Under the pieces are notes generated by a model that saw only the letters and a program-made list of their open reading frames with translations, made no database searches and was not told the origin of the DNA. Below are positions 41,720-50,321 of a stretch of 60,685 nt of DNA, in pieces (position 1 is the stretch's first letter; each line of letters starts with the position of its first letter). Location of the stretch: assembly GCA_035633255.1 (NCBI GenBank), contig DASQFD010000044.1, positions 1 through 60,685 of the forward strand, written 5' to 3'. A program made the position numbers and the translations under genes. The DNA is from DASQFD01 sp035633255. GTDB taxonomy: Bacteria > Actinomycetota > Actinomycetes > Actinomycetales > Dermatophilaceae.

Positions 41720-42822
41720 AGATCCTCAGCGTCCGTGGGGTGGTGCCCGAGCACCGCTACGAGCAGGGCGAGATCACCGACGCCTTCGTCGGCTCGCTGC
41801 TCGGCGGCTTCGACCGCGGCGTCGTCGAGCGCTTCCACCGCAACGCCGGGGTGCGCAGCCGGCACCTGGCGATCCCCCTCGAGCGCTACGCCGAGCTCCG
41901 GGACTTCGGGGAGGCCAACGACACCTTCATCGAGGTGGGCACCGAGCTCGGCGCCCGCGCGGTCACCGACGCCCTCAAGGCCGCGGGGCTGACGCCGGAG
42001 GACGTCGACCTGCTGGTGTCGGCCACGGTGACCGGTCTGGCGGTGCCCAGCCTCGACGCGCGCATCGCCTCCCTGCTCGGCTTCCGCGAGGACGTCGTGC
42101 GGATGCCGCTGGTGGGGCTCGGGTGCGTCGCCGGCGCGGCCGGGGTGGCGCGGCTGCACGACTACCTGCTGGGACACCCCGGCAAGGTCGCGGTGCTCGT
42201 GGCGGTCGAGCTGTGCTCGCTGACGCTGCAGCGGGACGACACCTCGCTGGCCAACCTCGTCGCCAGCGGGCTCTTCGGGGACGGGGCCGCCGCGGTCGTC
42301 GCCGCCGGCGGGGAGCGGGCGGCCGAGCTCACCGCGGGGGGCCTGCGCGCCGCCGCCACCCCGCCGCAGCCCGAGGTCCTCGCGACCCGCAGCCGGCTCT
42401 ACCCCAACTCGGAGCGGACGATGGGCTGGGACGTCGGCGCGACCGGCCTGCGGATCGTGCTGGACAGCGGGGTGCCCGACGTGGTCCGGCGCTACGTCGG
42501 GGAGGACGTCTCCCGCTTCCTCACCGACCATGGACGGCGCCGGGAGGACGTCGAGTGGTACGTCGCCCACCCCGGCGGCCCCAAGGTGCTCGAGGCGCTC
42601 GCCGAGGCCCTCGAGGTGTCCGCCGAGGCGCTCGGCGTGACCTGGGACAGCCTGGCCCGGATCGGGAACCTCTCCTCCGCCTCCGTCCTGAACGTCCTGG
42701 CCGACACCCTCGCCGACCACCCGCCACGACCCGGCTCCTACGGCCTGATGCTGGCGATGGGCCCCGGCTTCTGCTCCGAGCTGGTGCTCCTGCGCGCGCC
42801 CGGGCCGGCCGGAGCGCCGTGA
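41716..42822 (+). CDS. Type III polyketide synthase (alkylresorcinol/alkylpyrone synthase type)
   Basis: A 368-residue chalcone-synthase-fold enzyme. The triad is visible: Cys137 in PLVGLGCVAGAAGVARLHDY, His285 in VEWYVAHPGGPKVL and Asn318 in RIGNLSSASVLNVLADTL. A terminal MLAMGPGFCSELVLL matches the family. It condenses malonyl-CoA on a fatty acyl starter. The neighbours (ICMT-like methyltransferase, flavin monooxygenase) mirror the Streptomyces srsABC phenolic-lipid genes. ATG 41716 overlaps the corrected flavoprotein stop and is preceded by CCAGGAGTC. Confidence 0.92.
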   Translation: MKILSVRGVVPEHRYEQGEITDAFVGSLLGGFDRGVVERFHRNAGVRSRHLAIPLERYAELRDFGEANDTFIEVGTELGARAVTDALKAAGLTPEDVDLLVSATVTGLAVPSLDARIASLLGFREDVVRMPLVGLGCVAGAAGVARLHDYLLGHPGKVAVLVAVELCSLTLQRDDTSLANLVASGLFGDGAAAVVAAGGERAAELTAGGLRAAATPPQPEVLATRSRLYPNSERTMGWDVGATGLRIVLDSGVPDVVRRYVGEDVSRFLTDHGRRREDVEWYVAHPGGPKVLEALAEALEVSAEALGVTWDSLARIGNLSSASVLNVLADTLADHPPRPGSYGLMLAMGPGFCSELVLLRAPGPAGAP

Positions 42823-43358
42823 GCGCCGAGCTCTGGTTCACCGTCCTCGTCGCCGCGGTCGGGCTCGAGCGCCTCGCCGAGCTCGTGGTCTCCCGCCGCA
42901 ACGCGGCCTGGAGCATGGCGCGCGGCGGGGTGGAGAGCGGGCAGGGGCACTTCCCCGCGATGGTGACCCTGCACACGGCGCTGCTGGTCGGGGCGCTGCT
43001 CGAGGTCTGGCTGGTGCGCCCGGACTTCGTGCCGGCGCTCGGCTGGCCGATGCTCGCCCTGGTGCTCGGGTCGCAGGCGCTGCGCTGGTGGTGCATCGCG
43101 ACGCTCGGCCACCGGTGGAACACCCGCGTAATCGTCGTGCCCGGCCTGCCGCCGGTGCGCCGCGGGCCCTACCGCCTCCTGGCCCACCCCAACTACGTCG
43201 CCGTCGTCGTCGAGGGCTTCGCCCTCCCGCTGGTGATGGGGGCGTGGGTGACCGCGCTGGTCTTCACCGTGTGCAACGCCGCGCTGCTGCGGGTCCGGCT
43301 CCGCGCGGAGACCGCCGCGCTCGCCACGCTGCCGCGCCCCGACGGGGTGCCCGCGTGA
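42819..43358 (+). CDS. Isoprenylcysteine methyltransferase-like (ICMT) membrane protein
   Basis: A 179-residue membrane protein with about four or five helices. It has the ICMT core LGHRWNTRVIVVPGLPPVRR, then GPYRLLAHPNYVAVVVEGFA with the SAM-binding RHPxY-type motif (here AHPNY). This is the family of SrsB, which O-methylates alkylresorcinols beside a type III PKS. GTG 42819 overlaps the PKS stop. The N-terminal LAELVVSRRNAAWSMARGGV is the usual ARE-type region. Confidence 0.85.
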   Translation: MSAELWFTVLVAAVGLERLAELVVSRRNAAWSMARGGVESGQGHFPAMVTLHTALLVGALLEVWLVRPDFVPALGWPMLALVLGSQALRWWCIATLGHRWNTRVIVVPGLPPVRRGPYRLLAHPNYVAVVVEGFALPLVMGAWVTALVFTVCNAALLRVRLRAETAALATLPRPDGVPA

Positions 43359-44467
43359 GCGGCCGCCCTGAGAGCCCACCCCGGACCGCGGGCGACCTGC
43401 TCGTCGTGGGCGGCGGTCCGGCCGGTCTCGCCACCGCCCTGTATGCCGTGCGCGCCGGCCTGGACGTCACCGTGCGCGAGCCGCGCGCGGGGGACATCGA
43501 CAAGGCCTGCGGTGAGGGCCTGATGCCCGGCGCCCTGGCCCGGCTCCTCGACCTCGGCGTGGACCCGCCCGGGCACGACCTGGAAGGGATCCGTTACGTG
43601 GCGGCGCCGCGGGGTCGGCGACGTTCGCCGGGGACCGCAGCGGAGGACGGTATACCGGTCGGCACGTCGAGCGCGCAGGCGCGGTTCCGTGCCGGCCCGG
43701 GCCGCGGCGTGCGACGCACGACGCTGCACGCCGCCCTGCGGGAGGCGGTCGCGGCGGCCGGGGTGGTCGTCGAGCCCGTCGCGGTGCGGGAGGTGCGGCC
43801 GGAGGCGGACGGGGTGGTCGTCGACGGGCGCCGGTTCGGGCACGTGGTGGCGGCCGACGGGCTGCACTCCCCGGTCCGGCGCGGGCTCGGGCTCGACGGG
43901 CCGCCGACCCGGCTCCGTCGCTGGGGGCTGCGCCGCCACTTCGCGGTGACGCCGTGGACCTCGTTCGTCGAGGTGCACTGGGCGCCGCAGGCCGAGGCCT
44001 ACGTCACGCCGGTCGGCCCGCACGAGGTCGGCGTCGCGGTCCTGTCCCGGACCCGCCGGTCCTTCGACGGCCAGCTCGCCGACTTCCCGGCGCTGCGCGA
44101 CCGGCTGGGCGGGGCCCCGGGCGGCGACGTGCGGGGGGCCGGGGTGCTGCGGCAGCGGACCCGGGCGCGGACGGCCGGCCGGGTGCTGCTCGTGGGGGAC
44201 GCCGCCGGCTATGTCGACGCGCTCACCGGCGAGGGGATCGCCCTCGCGCTCACCTCGGCGCAGGCCGCGGTCGCGGCCGTGGTGGCCGGTGACCCGCAGC
44301 GCTACGAGCGGGCCTGGCCGGCGCTGACCCGCCGCTACCGCTGGCTGACCATCGGGCTGGTCCAGGCCACCCGCCCCGCGCCGGTCCGGGCCTCCCTGGT
44401 GCCGCTGGCGCAGCGGCTGCCGAGCGCGTTCGGCGCCGCGGTCGACGCCCTGGCCCGCCCCGCCTGA
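43355..44467 (+). CDS. FAD-dependent monooxygenase (SrsC-like)
   Basis: A 370-residue flavoprotein. It has DLLVVGGGPAGLATALYAVR, the DIDKACGEGLMPGALARLLD segment, HVVAADGLHSPVRRGLGLDG and the VLLVGDAAGYVDALTGEGIA motif. It resembles phenol hydroxylases and geranylgeranyl-reductase relatives. In the PKS-methyltransferase-FAD order it fits SrsC, which hydroxylates the aromatic ring. GTG 43355 overlaps the ICMT stop. Last gene of the cluster; a hairpin follows. Confidence 0.85.
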   Translation: MSGRPESPPRTAGDLLVVGGGPAGLATALYAVRAGLDVTVREPRAGDIDKACGEGLMPGALARLLDLGVDPPGHDLEGIRYVAAPRGRRRSPGTAAEDGIPVGTSSAQARFRAGPGRGVRRTTLHAALREAVAAAGVVVEPVAVREVRPEADGVVVDGRRFGHVVAADGLHSPVRRGLGLDGPPTRLRRWGLRRHFAVTPWTSFVEVHWAPQAEAYVTPVGPHEVGVAVLSRTRRSFDGQLADFPALRDRLGGAPGGDVRGAGVLRQRTRARTAGRVLLVGDAAGYVDALTGEGIALALTSAQAAVAAVVAGDPQRYERAWPALTRRYRWLTIGLVQATRPAPVRASLVPLAQRLPSAFGAAVDALARPA

Positions 44468-44490
44468 CCCGCACCCCGCACGTTTCCTCA

Positions 44491-44517
44491 CCCGTCACCT
44501 GATCATCGGGTGACGGG
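44491..44517. terminator. Hairpin after the polyketide cluster
   Basis: CCCGTCACC (44491-44499) and GGTGACGGG (44509-44517) pair perfectly around a 9-base AT-richer loop. It lies 23 bases after the last gene of the cluster. The remaining 200 bases before the peptidase gene show one octamer copy (44588) and little else. Confidence 0.5.
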
Positions 44518-44730
44518 CGGAAGTGCGTCTTTGCCGGACGTTGCTTCCGGGGTGAGGAGCCACCTTCCGGGGTGAAGTGCTGCGGAGGTATGCCGTGCCA
44601 CCGCGCCCCGTGCCGGCACGACCGCGCCGGACAGGGGCACGCCGATGTATCAGCGGAGTGCCCCGGCGCGTCCTTTCCCCATCGGGCGCGACGTGTGTCG
44701 CCCACCCCCTCTCGCGAGAAGAGGCATGGC

Positions 44731-46800
44731 ATGGCGGACAGCATGACGGTCCTGCGCAAGGCCGGACCGGCCGGCACGAAACGCAACATCGTCGTCATCG
44801 GTGACGGCTTCACGGCAGCCGACCAGCCGGCATACAACGCCTGGGTGGACGACAAGCTCATCAGCGGGGTCTTCGGGCACGACTACTTCTCCGAGGACGC
44901 CAGCGCCTACAACATCTTCCGGATCAACCTGGAGTCCGTGGACTCCGGGGTGAGCACCCGGACCTACGACGAGAAGGGCACCGTCGACCCGGGCGACGAC
45001 ACGATCTCGGCCGAGACCGTGCGCGACACCGCGCTGGGCATGATCTTCAGCGGGTCGTGGTCGCACTGCTGGCTGGAGTACGGGGCGGACACCGAGACCC
45101 GCCTCCAGGCGGCGCTCAACGCGTGGGTCCCGGACTTCAACGAGATCCTCGTCGTCCTGAACGACCCCAACTACGGCGGATGCGGGGGCGGGGGCCGAGC
45201 GCACGTGCCGATGGGGGTGGACTGGACCGTCATCGCTCACGAGTTCGGGCACGGCATCGGGGGGCTGGCGGACGAGTACTCCGTGTCCGGCGCCTACACC
45301 GGCCCGGAGCAGTCGTGGACCAACCTGACCACCGTCACCGACCGGGCGAGCACGAAGTGGCGGCAGTTCATCGCGCCGACCACACCGCTTCCGACGGGGG
45401 TGGGCGCGGGAGCCGCCTACAACCAGGGCACCCGACCCAGCACCTGGAGCAGCGACCTGGACGCCGGCCTGTTCGAGGGCGGCGGCACGATGAGCACCGG
45501 CATCTACCGGCCGGTCGAGAACTGCCGGATGAACGGCAACTCCCCGCAGTTCTGCCCGGTCTGCTACACCTCCTTCAAGACCAACCGCCACACCGAGAGC
45601 GAGCACCGCTTCCGGCACGCGTATGCCGGCGACCTCTCCGGCTCCGGTCGCAGCGACGTGCTGCTGCACCACGGCACGTCCATCCAGATCCACCGCGCGA
45701 CCGGGAGCGGCTTCACCCACACCTTCAGCGGCGTCGAGCGGGTGCCCGGCTCCTGGCAGTTCGCGCCCCACGACCAGGTGCTCGTCGCCGACTTCAACGG
45801 TGACGGGGTCGACGAGGTGGTCATCTTCAACGGCGTCGACTGGGCGATGCCCTACCTCGGCCTGCTGGTCTCGGACGGTGCGGGTAGGCTGCGCCTCGTC
45901 GCACGCTACGACGGCGACATCCCCGGCTGGGGCGGCTTGCGCCCCCACGACCGCTTCCACGTCGCGGACCTGAACGGGGACGGCAGGGCGGACCTGGTCG
46001 TCACCAACGGCGAGGACTGGTCGATGACCTACGTGGGCCTGCTGCGCAGCAACGGCGCCGGCTTCTCCCTCGCCTCGCGCTACGACGGCGACATCCGCGG
46101 TTGGGCTGGCCTCGCGCGGCACGACGAGTTCTTCGTCGGCGACCTCAACGGCGACGGCCGCGACGACCTCGTTCTCTTCAACGGGCAGGACTGGTCGATG
46201 GCCTACGTCGGCCTGTTCCGCTCCGGTCCCTCCGGGCTCACGATGACGCGACGCTACGACGGGGACGTGCCCGGGTGGGGCGGGCTGGCCCGGCACGACC
46301 GGGTGGTGATCGGGGACTTCGACGGGGACGGCCGCGCCGACGTGTTCCTCTTCAACGGGGACGACTGGTCGATGCCCTACCTCGGGATGTTCCGGTCCAC
46401 CGGGACCGCGCTGGCGTACACCCGCCGCTACGACGGCGACGTGCCCGGGTGGGGCGGGCTGGCCCGGCACGACGAGTTCTTCGCCGCCGACCTCACCGGG
46501 GACGGGCGCTGCGACCTGTGGGCGTGGAACCACCGGGACTGGTCCCGGGAGTACCTCGGGAGGATGGTGTCCTCAGGGACCGGACTGTCCGCGAGCTTCG
46601 TCGGAGACTGGGTGGGCGAGTGGAACCTCGCAGGGGTGGACGCCTTCGAGGTGGCCCGGTTCAGCGGACGCACCGGGCAGCCGCACCTGTACGTGCACAA
46701 CGACGAGTGGTTCGGCGTGATCAGCGGGCGCCGCGGCTACGACCTGACCAAGATCTACCACCGCTGGATCCACGACTACCGCTACGGCCGGAACTGGTGA
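44731..46800 (+). CDS. M64 (IgA peptidase-like) metallopeptidase with FG-GAP/VCBS repeats
   Basis: A 689-residue protein. Residues about 1-290 are a peptidase M64 domain with RNIVVIGDGFTAADQPAYNA and the zinc site HEFGHGIGGLADEY at His170-Tyr183. Residues about 295-670 are six or so FG-GAP/VCBS beta-propeller repeats with Ca-binding DLNGDGRADLV-type loops and a period of about 58 residues (RYDGDVPGWGGLARHDEFF). Two repeats share 36 identical bases (46264-46299, 46438-46473). No signal peptide is visible from ATG 44731, so export, if any, is non-classical. The start follows GAGAAGAGG. The propeller may bind glycans or partner proteins. Confidence 0.85.
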   Translation: MADSMTVLRKAGPAGTKRNIVVIGDGFTAADQPAYNAWVDDKLISGVFGHDYFSEDASAYNIFRINLESVDSGVSTRTYDEKGTVDPGDDTISAETVRDTALGMIFSGSWSHCWLEYGADTETRLQAALNAWVPDFNEILVVLNDPNYGGCGGGGRAHVPMGVDWTVIAHEFGHGIGGLADEYSVSGAYTGPEQSWTNLTTVTDRASTKWRQFIAPTTPLPTGVGAGAAYNQGTRPSTWSSDLDAGLFEGGGTMSTGIYRPVENCRMNGNSPQFCPVCYTSFKTNRHTESEHRFRHAYAGDLSGSGRSDVLLHHGTSIQIHRATGSGFTHTFSGVERVPGSWQFAPHDQVLVADFNGDGVDEVVIFNGVDWAMPYLGLLVSDGAGRLRLVARYDGDIPGWGGLRPHDRFHVADLNGDGRADLVVTNGEDWSMTYVGLLRSNGAGFSLASRYDGDIRGWAGLARHDEFFVGDLNGDGRDDLVLFNGQDWSMAYVGLFRSGPSGLTMTRRYDGDVPGWGGLARHDRVVIGDFDGDGRADVFLFNGDDWSMPYLGMFRSTGTALAYTRRYDGDVPGWGGLARHDEFFAADLTGDGRCDLWAWNHRDWSREYLGRMVSSGTGLSASFVGDWVGEWNLAGVDAFEVARFSGRTGQPHLYVHNDEWFGVISGRRGYDLTKIYHRWIHDYRYGRNW

Positions 46801-46810
46801 GGGGCATCTG

Positions 46811-47701
46811 ATGACCACGCGACCGCGCAGGACCACCAAGCCGACCGGACGGGGCCGCGCACGGGCCGCCGACGCGGCTCCGCCCGCCCTCGACGACTCG
46901 CGGCCGGGCAAGGAGCCGGCACCCGCGGCCGGTGCCCGCAGCGCCGGGAAGCCGCTCGCCGCCGACCAGGTGCCGGCATACGAGGGGCGGGCCAAGACCG
47001 CCGACGCCCCCGCGCCCGGGAGGCGGAGCGGCGGGGCGGAGAAGGAGCCGTTCACCGGGCCGGTGCGACCCCGCCGGCCCTCCGGTGCGGCTCGGCAGCC
47101 GGACCGTCCGGACCAGCAGCCCCGCACGGCGGACGGGGGGCGCGCCGCCGAGGAACCGTCCGGGGCCGGCGGCGGTGCGAGCGGTCCCCCGGACCCGGCC
47201 CGCACGGGCGTGGGCGCGGCGCAGGAGGGCTACGTCCGGATGCGGATCCGCGTGAGCGGCGACCGCCTGACCGTGCTCGACAGCCACCTCGTCGAGGGGC
47301 CGCTGGCCCAGGCGCAGGGCTTCTCGGGGCCGAACGCCTACGACGTCACCCTGGGCGACCGCCTCCTGCACGCCGGCTCGCTGCCGGACCTCGGCACCCA
47401 GCGCTCGTTCGTCAACCCCGGTGGCCCCCCCGAGCAGCGGGGGCACCACCTGCGGGAGCGGGACACCTTCGAGTTCTCGGCCCGCGTCCCGGCCGCCGAG
47501 CTCACCCGCGAGACCCTCGCCTCGGTCGCCGTCCGCCTGCACCGGGTCAAGGAGGGGGTCCGCGCCGACCGCCTCGGTCCGGCGCCGCTCGACCAGCAGT
47601 TCCGGCGCGAGGTGCGCCCGGTCGCCGAGCTGGTCGGCCTGCCCGACTCGGTGCTGCCCGAGGCCATCGAGGAGCGCGGCGGCCGGACACCGACGCTCTG
47701 A
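46811..47701 (+). CDS. Hypothetical protein with disordered N-terminus
   Basis: A 296-residue protein. Residues 1-135 are a Pro/Ala/Arg/Gly-rich disordered region (TTRPRRTTKPTGRGRARAAD). Residues 136-296 are a folded domain I do not recognise, containing EGYVRMRIRVSGDRLTVLDS, FSGPNAYDVTLGDRLLHAGS and FVNPGGPPEQRGHHLRERD, then VAVRLHRVKEGVRADRLGPA. It starts 10 bases after the M64 peptidase, so it is almost certainly in the same operon and may be its partner, inhibitor or substrate. It has no signal peptide or membrane segment. Confidence 0.6.
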   Translation: MTTRPRRTTKPTGRGRARAADAAPPALDDSRPGKEPAPAAGARSAGKPLAADQVPAYEGRAKTADAPAPGRRSGGAEKEPFTGPVRPRRPSGAARQPDRPDQQPRTADGGRAAEEPSGAGGGASGPPDPARTGVGAAQEGYVRMRIRVSGDRLTVLDSHLVEGPLAQAQGFSGPNAYDVTLGDRLLHAGSLPDLGTQRSFVNPGGPPEQRGHHLRERDTFEFSARVPAAELTRETLASVAVRLHRVKEGVRADRLGPAPLDQQFRREVRPVAELVGLPDSVLPEAIEERGGRTPTL

Positions 47702-47825
47702 CCCGGCGAGCCAGGCCGGGGTCGGCGCACCCCGCGCCGTCGCCGCCCCACCGTCCCGGCGCGTCCGTTTGCGCTGTCGGCGACCTCTGGCACAGTGCTG
47801 CACAGACGACACCAGGGGTGAGCCG

Positions 47826-49283
47826 ATGGGCCGCAACAACCGACAGCGCCGTGCCGCCAAGGCCCGGGAGCGTGCGGCGCGCCGTGCCTCCTCGGGCTCG
47901 TTCGGCACGTTCGGGGGTGCGCCGCAGGCGGCGTCGTGGGGTCCTTCGGGAGCCTGGGACGAGAGGGCGCCGAGGCCGCCGACGCTGGAGGAGCAGGTGG
48001 CGGCGGAGGTGCTCGATGCCGCGGACCGACTGAGGTCCCCCGGCCGGTACGCCGCCGACCGGGCGGTCGCCCGCGTGGTGCACGCGGCTCGCACTCCCGC
48101 GGGCCGGCGGGCGGTGACCGCCCGGCTCGTCGCGCTTCTGACCGACTGCGTCGCAATGGCGTGGGAACGGGGCTGGCAGCCCGCCGACCTCCACCGCATC
48201 GTGGGCCGACACCACGACGACGTCGCCCAGCTCGTGGTGGGGGACGCCATGGCGCACCAGCTCGGCCGGTTCGCCGAGGGCACGGTCGCGCAGCGGTGGC
48301 CCGCCCAGCTCCGAGAGGTCGGCGCAACCCGGTGGTGGGCCCGCGACGCCGACCCGGTCACCGCCCGGGTCACCCAGGGCGACCTGGGCCTGGAACGGGT
48401 GGTGCCGGCGGCCCTCGAGGTGATCTCGCTGCTGGCCGACCTGCCGACGCTCGAGCGTCTCGACCCCCTCCCCGGCCGAGCCCGCGCTGAGGCCCAGGGC
48501 GCCCCCGGCGCTCGCGGCGGCGCGGGCCCCGTGGACGAGCGCATCCTCAGTCGGGTCCGCGCCCTCCTGGCGAAGGCCGAGTCCACGCCCTACGAGGCCG
48601 AGGCCGACACCTTCACCGCGGGTGCGCAGGCACTCATGGCGCGGCACAGCATCGACGCCGCCATGCTCGCGGCCGGCGCGAGGCGGCCGAGCGACCGGCC
48701 CGGCGCCCGGCGGATCGGCATCGACCGGCCGTACGAAGCTCCCAAGGTGCTCCTCCTCGACGTGGTGGCCACGGCCAACCGCTGCCGCACGGTGTGGAGC
48801 AAGGGTCTCGGCTTCGTCACGGTCGTCGGCTTCGAGCCGGACATCGCGGCCGCCGAGACCATCTTCACCTCCCTGCTCGTGCAGGCGACCCGCGCGGTGG
48901 CGGGCGAGGGCCGCCGGGTCACCCGCCACGGACAGTCGCGGACCCGCGCCTTCCGCCAGTCCTTCCTCACGGCATACGCCCACCGCATCGGTGACCGGCT
49001 GCGGGAGGTGACCGAGCACGAGACGGAGGCGGCGGCGGAACGCACCGCCCCGGCCCAGGCCGAGGCCGGAACCGCGCGGGCGAACGGGGTCCTGGTGCGC
49101 GTCCTGGCCGAGCGGGCGACGGAGGTCGACGCCCGGGTGGCCCAGCTGTTCCCCCGGCTCGTGGACAAGCCCCTCGGAAGCATGACCCCCGACATGGAGG
49201 GGTGGTCGGCCGGAACCATCGCCGCGGACCGCGCCACCCTGTTCGGCTCGGGGCACACCATCGACGACTCGGCGGCCGGCTGA
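47826..49283 (+). CDS. DUF2786 domain protein
   Basis: A 485-residue protein. Its basic N-terminus (GRNNRQRRAAKARERAARR) is followed by a helical region (about 45-210). A DUF2786 domain lies at about 237-280 (ILSRVRALLAKAESTPYEAE then ADTFTAGAQALMARHSIDAA). The C-terminal region includes APKVLLLDVVATANRCRTVW and ITGRQSFLTAYAHRIGDRL-like sequence, ending GTIAADRATLFG. DUF2786 proteins have unknown function and are common in actinobacteria and phages. ATG 47826 follows CAGGGGTGA. A TTTGCG / CACAGT pair upstream (47766-47797) may be a promoter. Confidence 0.75.
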   Translation: MGRNNRQRRAAKARERAARRASSGSFGTFGGAPQAASWGPSGAWDERAPRPPTLEEQVAAEVLDAADRLRSPGRYAADRAVARVVHAARTPAGRRAVTARLVALLTDCVAMAWERGWQPADLHRIVGRHHDDVAQLVVGDAMAHQLGRFAEGTVAQRWPAQLREVGATRWWARDADPVTARVTQGDLGLERVVPAALEVISLLADLPTLERLDPLPGRARAEAQGAPGARGGAGPVDERILSRVRALLAKAESTPYEAEADTFTAGAQALMARHSIDAAMLAAGARRPSDRPGARRIGIDRPYEAPKVLLLDVVATANRCRTVWSKGLGFVTVVGFEPDIAAAETIFTSLLVQATRAVAGEGRRVTRHGQSRTRAFRQSFLTAYAHRIGDRLREVTEHETEAAAERTAPAQAEAGTARANGVLVRVLAERATEVDARVAQLFPRLVDKPLGSMTPDMEGWSAGTIAADRATLFGSGHTIDDSAAG

Positions 49284-49326
49284 CCGAGCGGGGCGGGCGG
49301 CGGCCGGCTGACCGAGCGGGGCGGGC
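49272..49326. repeat. 27-base direct duplication over a stop codon
   Basis: Bases 49272-49298 recur at 49300-49326, starting GCGGCCGGCTGACCGAGC. The first copy holds the DUF2786 stop codon. It looks like a recent slippage duplication with no coding effect. Confidence 0.7.
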
Positions 49327-49418
49327 CGCGGCCCCGAGCGCGGTCAGGGCCGGCTCAGGGTCGAGGTCAGGTGCCTCCCCGATGTGCCGGGCGGAGCGGC
49401 GCCGCCACGCTGCTCGGC

Positions 49419-50321
49419 ATGATCACCATCTCCTCACTCACGAAGACCTACGGCCGCGGCGTGACCGCGGTCGACGACATCACGTTCAGCGCGGCGACCG
49501 GTCGCGTGACCGGCTTCCTCGGCCCCAACGGCGCAGGCAAGTCCACGACGCTGCGCATCCTCGTCGGGCTCACGCCGGCGACGTCCGGCACCGCCCTTCT
49601 CGACGGGCGGCGCTTCACGGACCTCCCGAACCCCGGTGCCGAGGTCGGGGTGCTCCTCGACGCCTCGGCGCAGCACGCCGGCCGCACCGGCCGGGAGATC
49701 CTCACCCTCGCGCAGCGCACCATGGGCCTGCCGCGCACCCGGGTGCAGCAGATGCTCGAGCTGGTCAGCCTCAGCGACGACGAGGCCGGCCGGCGGGTGC
49801 GCGACTACTCCCTCGGGATGCGCCAGCGCCTCGGGATCGGCGCGGCGCTGCTCGGCGACCCGCACGTGCTCGTCCTTGACGAGCCCGCGAACGGCCTGGA
49901 CCCGGCTGGCATCCGGTGGATGCGCGACCTGTTGCGCGGCTATGCCGACCGGGGCGGCACGGTCCTGCTCTCCTCGCACCTGCTGCACGAGATCGAGGTC
50001 GTCGCCGACGACCTCGTCGTCATCGGCGAGGGCCGGATCGTCGCCTCGGGCACCAAGGCCGAGCTGCTCTCCTCCGTCGGCACGGTGGCCCGGGCCGCCG
50101 ACGGCGCCGCCCTGGCCACGGCGCTGGAGGCGGCCGGGCTCTCCGCCACGGCGCACCCCGACGGCGGCGTGCACACCGACGCCACCTCCGAGCAGGTCGG
50201 CCAGGTCGCGCTCGCCGCGGGGCTGGCCCTGACCGAGCTCCGCGCCGCCGAAAGCGCCGGGCTCGAGGAGATGTTCCTCGAGCTCACCGCAGACACCTCG
50301 CGCGAAGGAGCAGCCGCATGA
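49419..50321 (+). CDS. ABC transporter ATP-binding protein
   Basis: A 300-residue ATPase of the DrrA/CcmA-like exporter class. Walker A is FLGPNGAGKSTTLRILVGL, the signature is YSLGMRQRLGIGAALLGDP and Walker B is HVLVLDEPANGLDPAGIRWM, with SSHLLHEIEVV as the switch. A C-terminal extension of about 85 residues ends EEMFLELTADTSREGA. The partner permease overlaps by 4 bases. The substrate is unknown; such pairs often export antibiotics or lipids. Confidence 0.92.
   Translation: MITISSLTKTYGRGVTAVDDITFSAATGRVTGFLGPNGAGKSTTLRILVGLTPATSGTALLDGRRFTDLPNPGAEVGVLLDASAQHAGRTGREILTLAQRTMGLPRTRVQQMLELVSLSDDEAGRRVRDYSLGMRQRLGIGAALLGDPHVLVLDEPANGLDPAGIRWMRDLLRGYADRGGTVLLSSHLLHEIEVVADDLVVIGEGRIVASGTKAELLSSVGTVARAADGAALATALEAAGLSATAHPDGGVHTDATSEQVGQVALAAGLALTELRAAESAGLEEMFLELTADTSREGAAA

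Noticed and set aside
38170..42822. A 1,550-residue ORF on the plus strand
   Set aside because: It joins the SDR, an out-of-frame reading of UbiA, the flavoprotein and the PKS. It arises from high GC and two probable indels, not from a real giant protein.
48230..49260. Long antisense ORFs opposite the DUF2786 gene
   Set aside because: The plus-strand frame has a recognised domain, a ribosome binding site and normal third-position GC. The minus frames do not.
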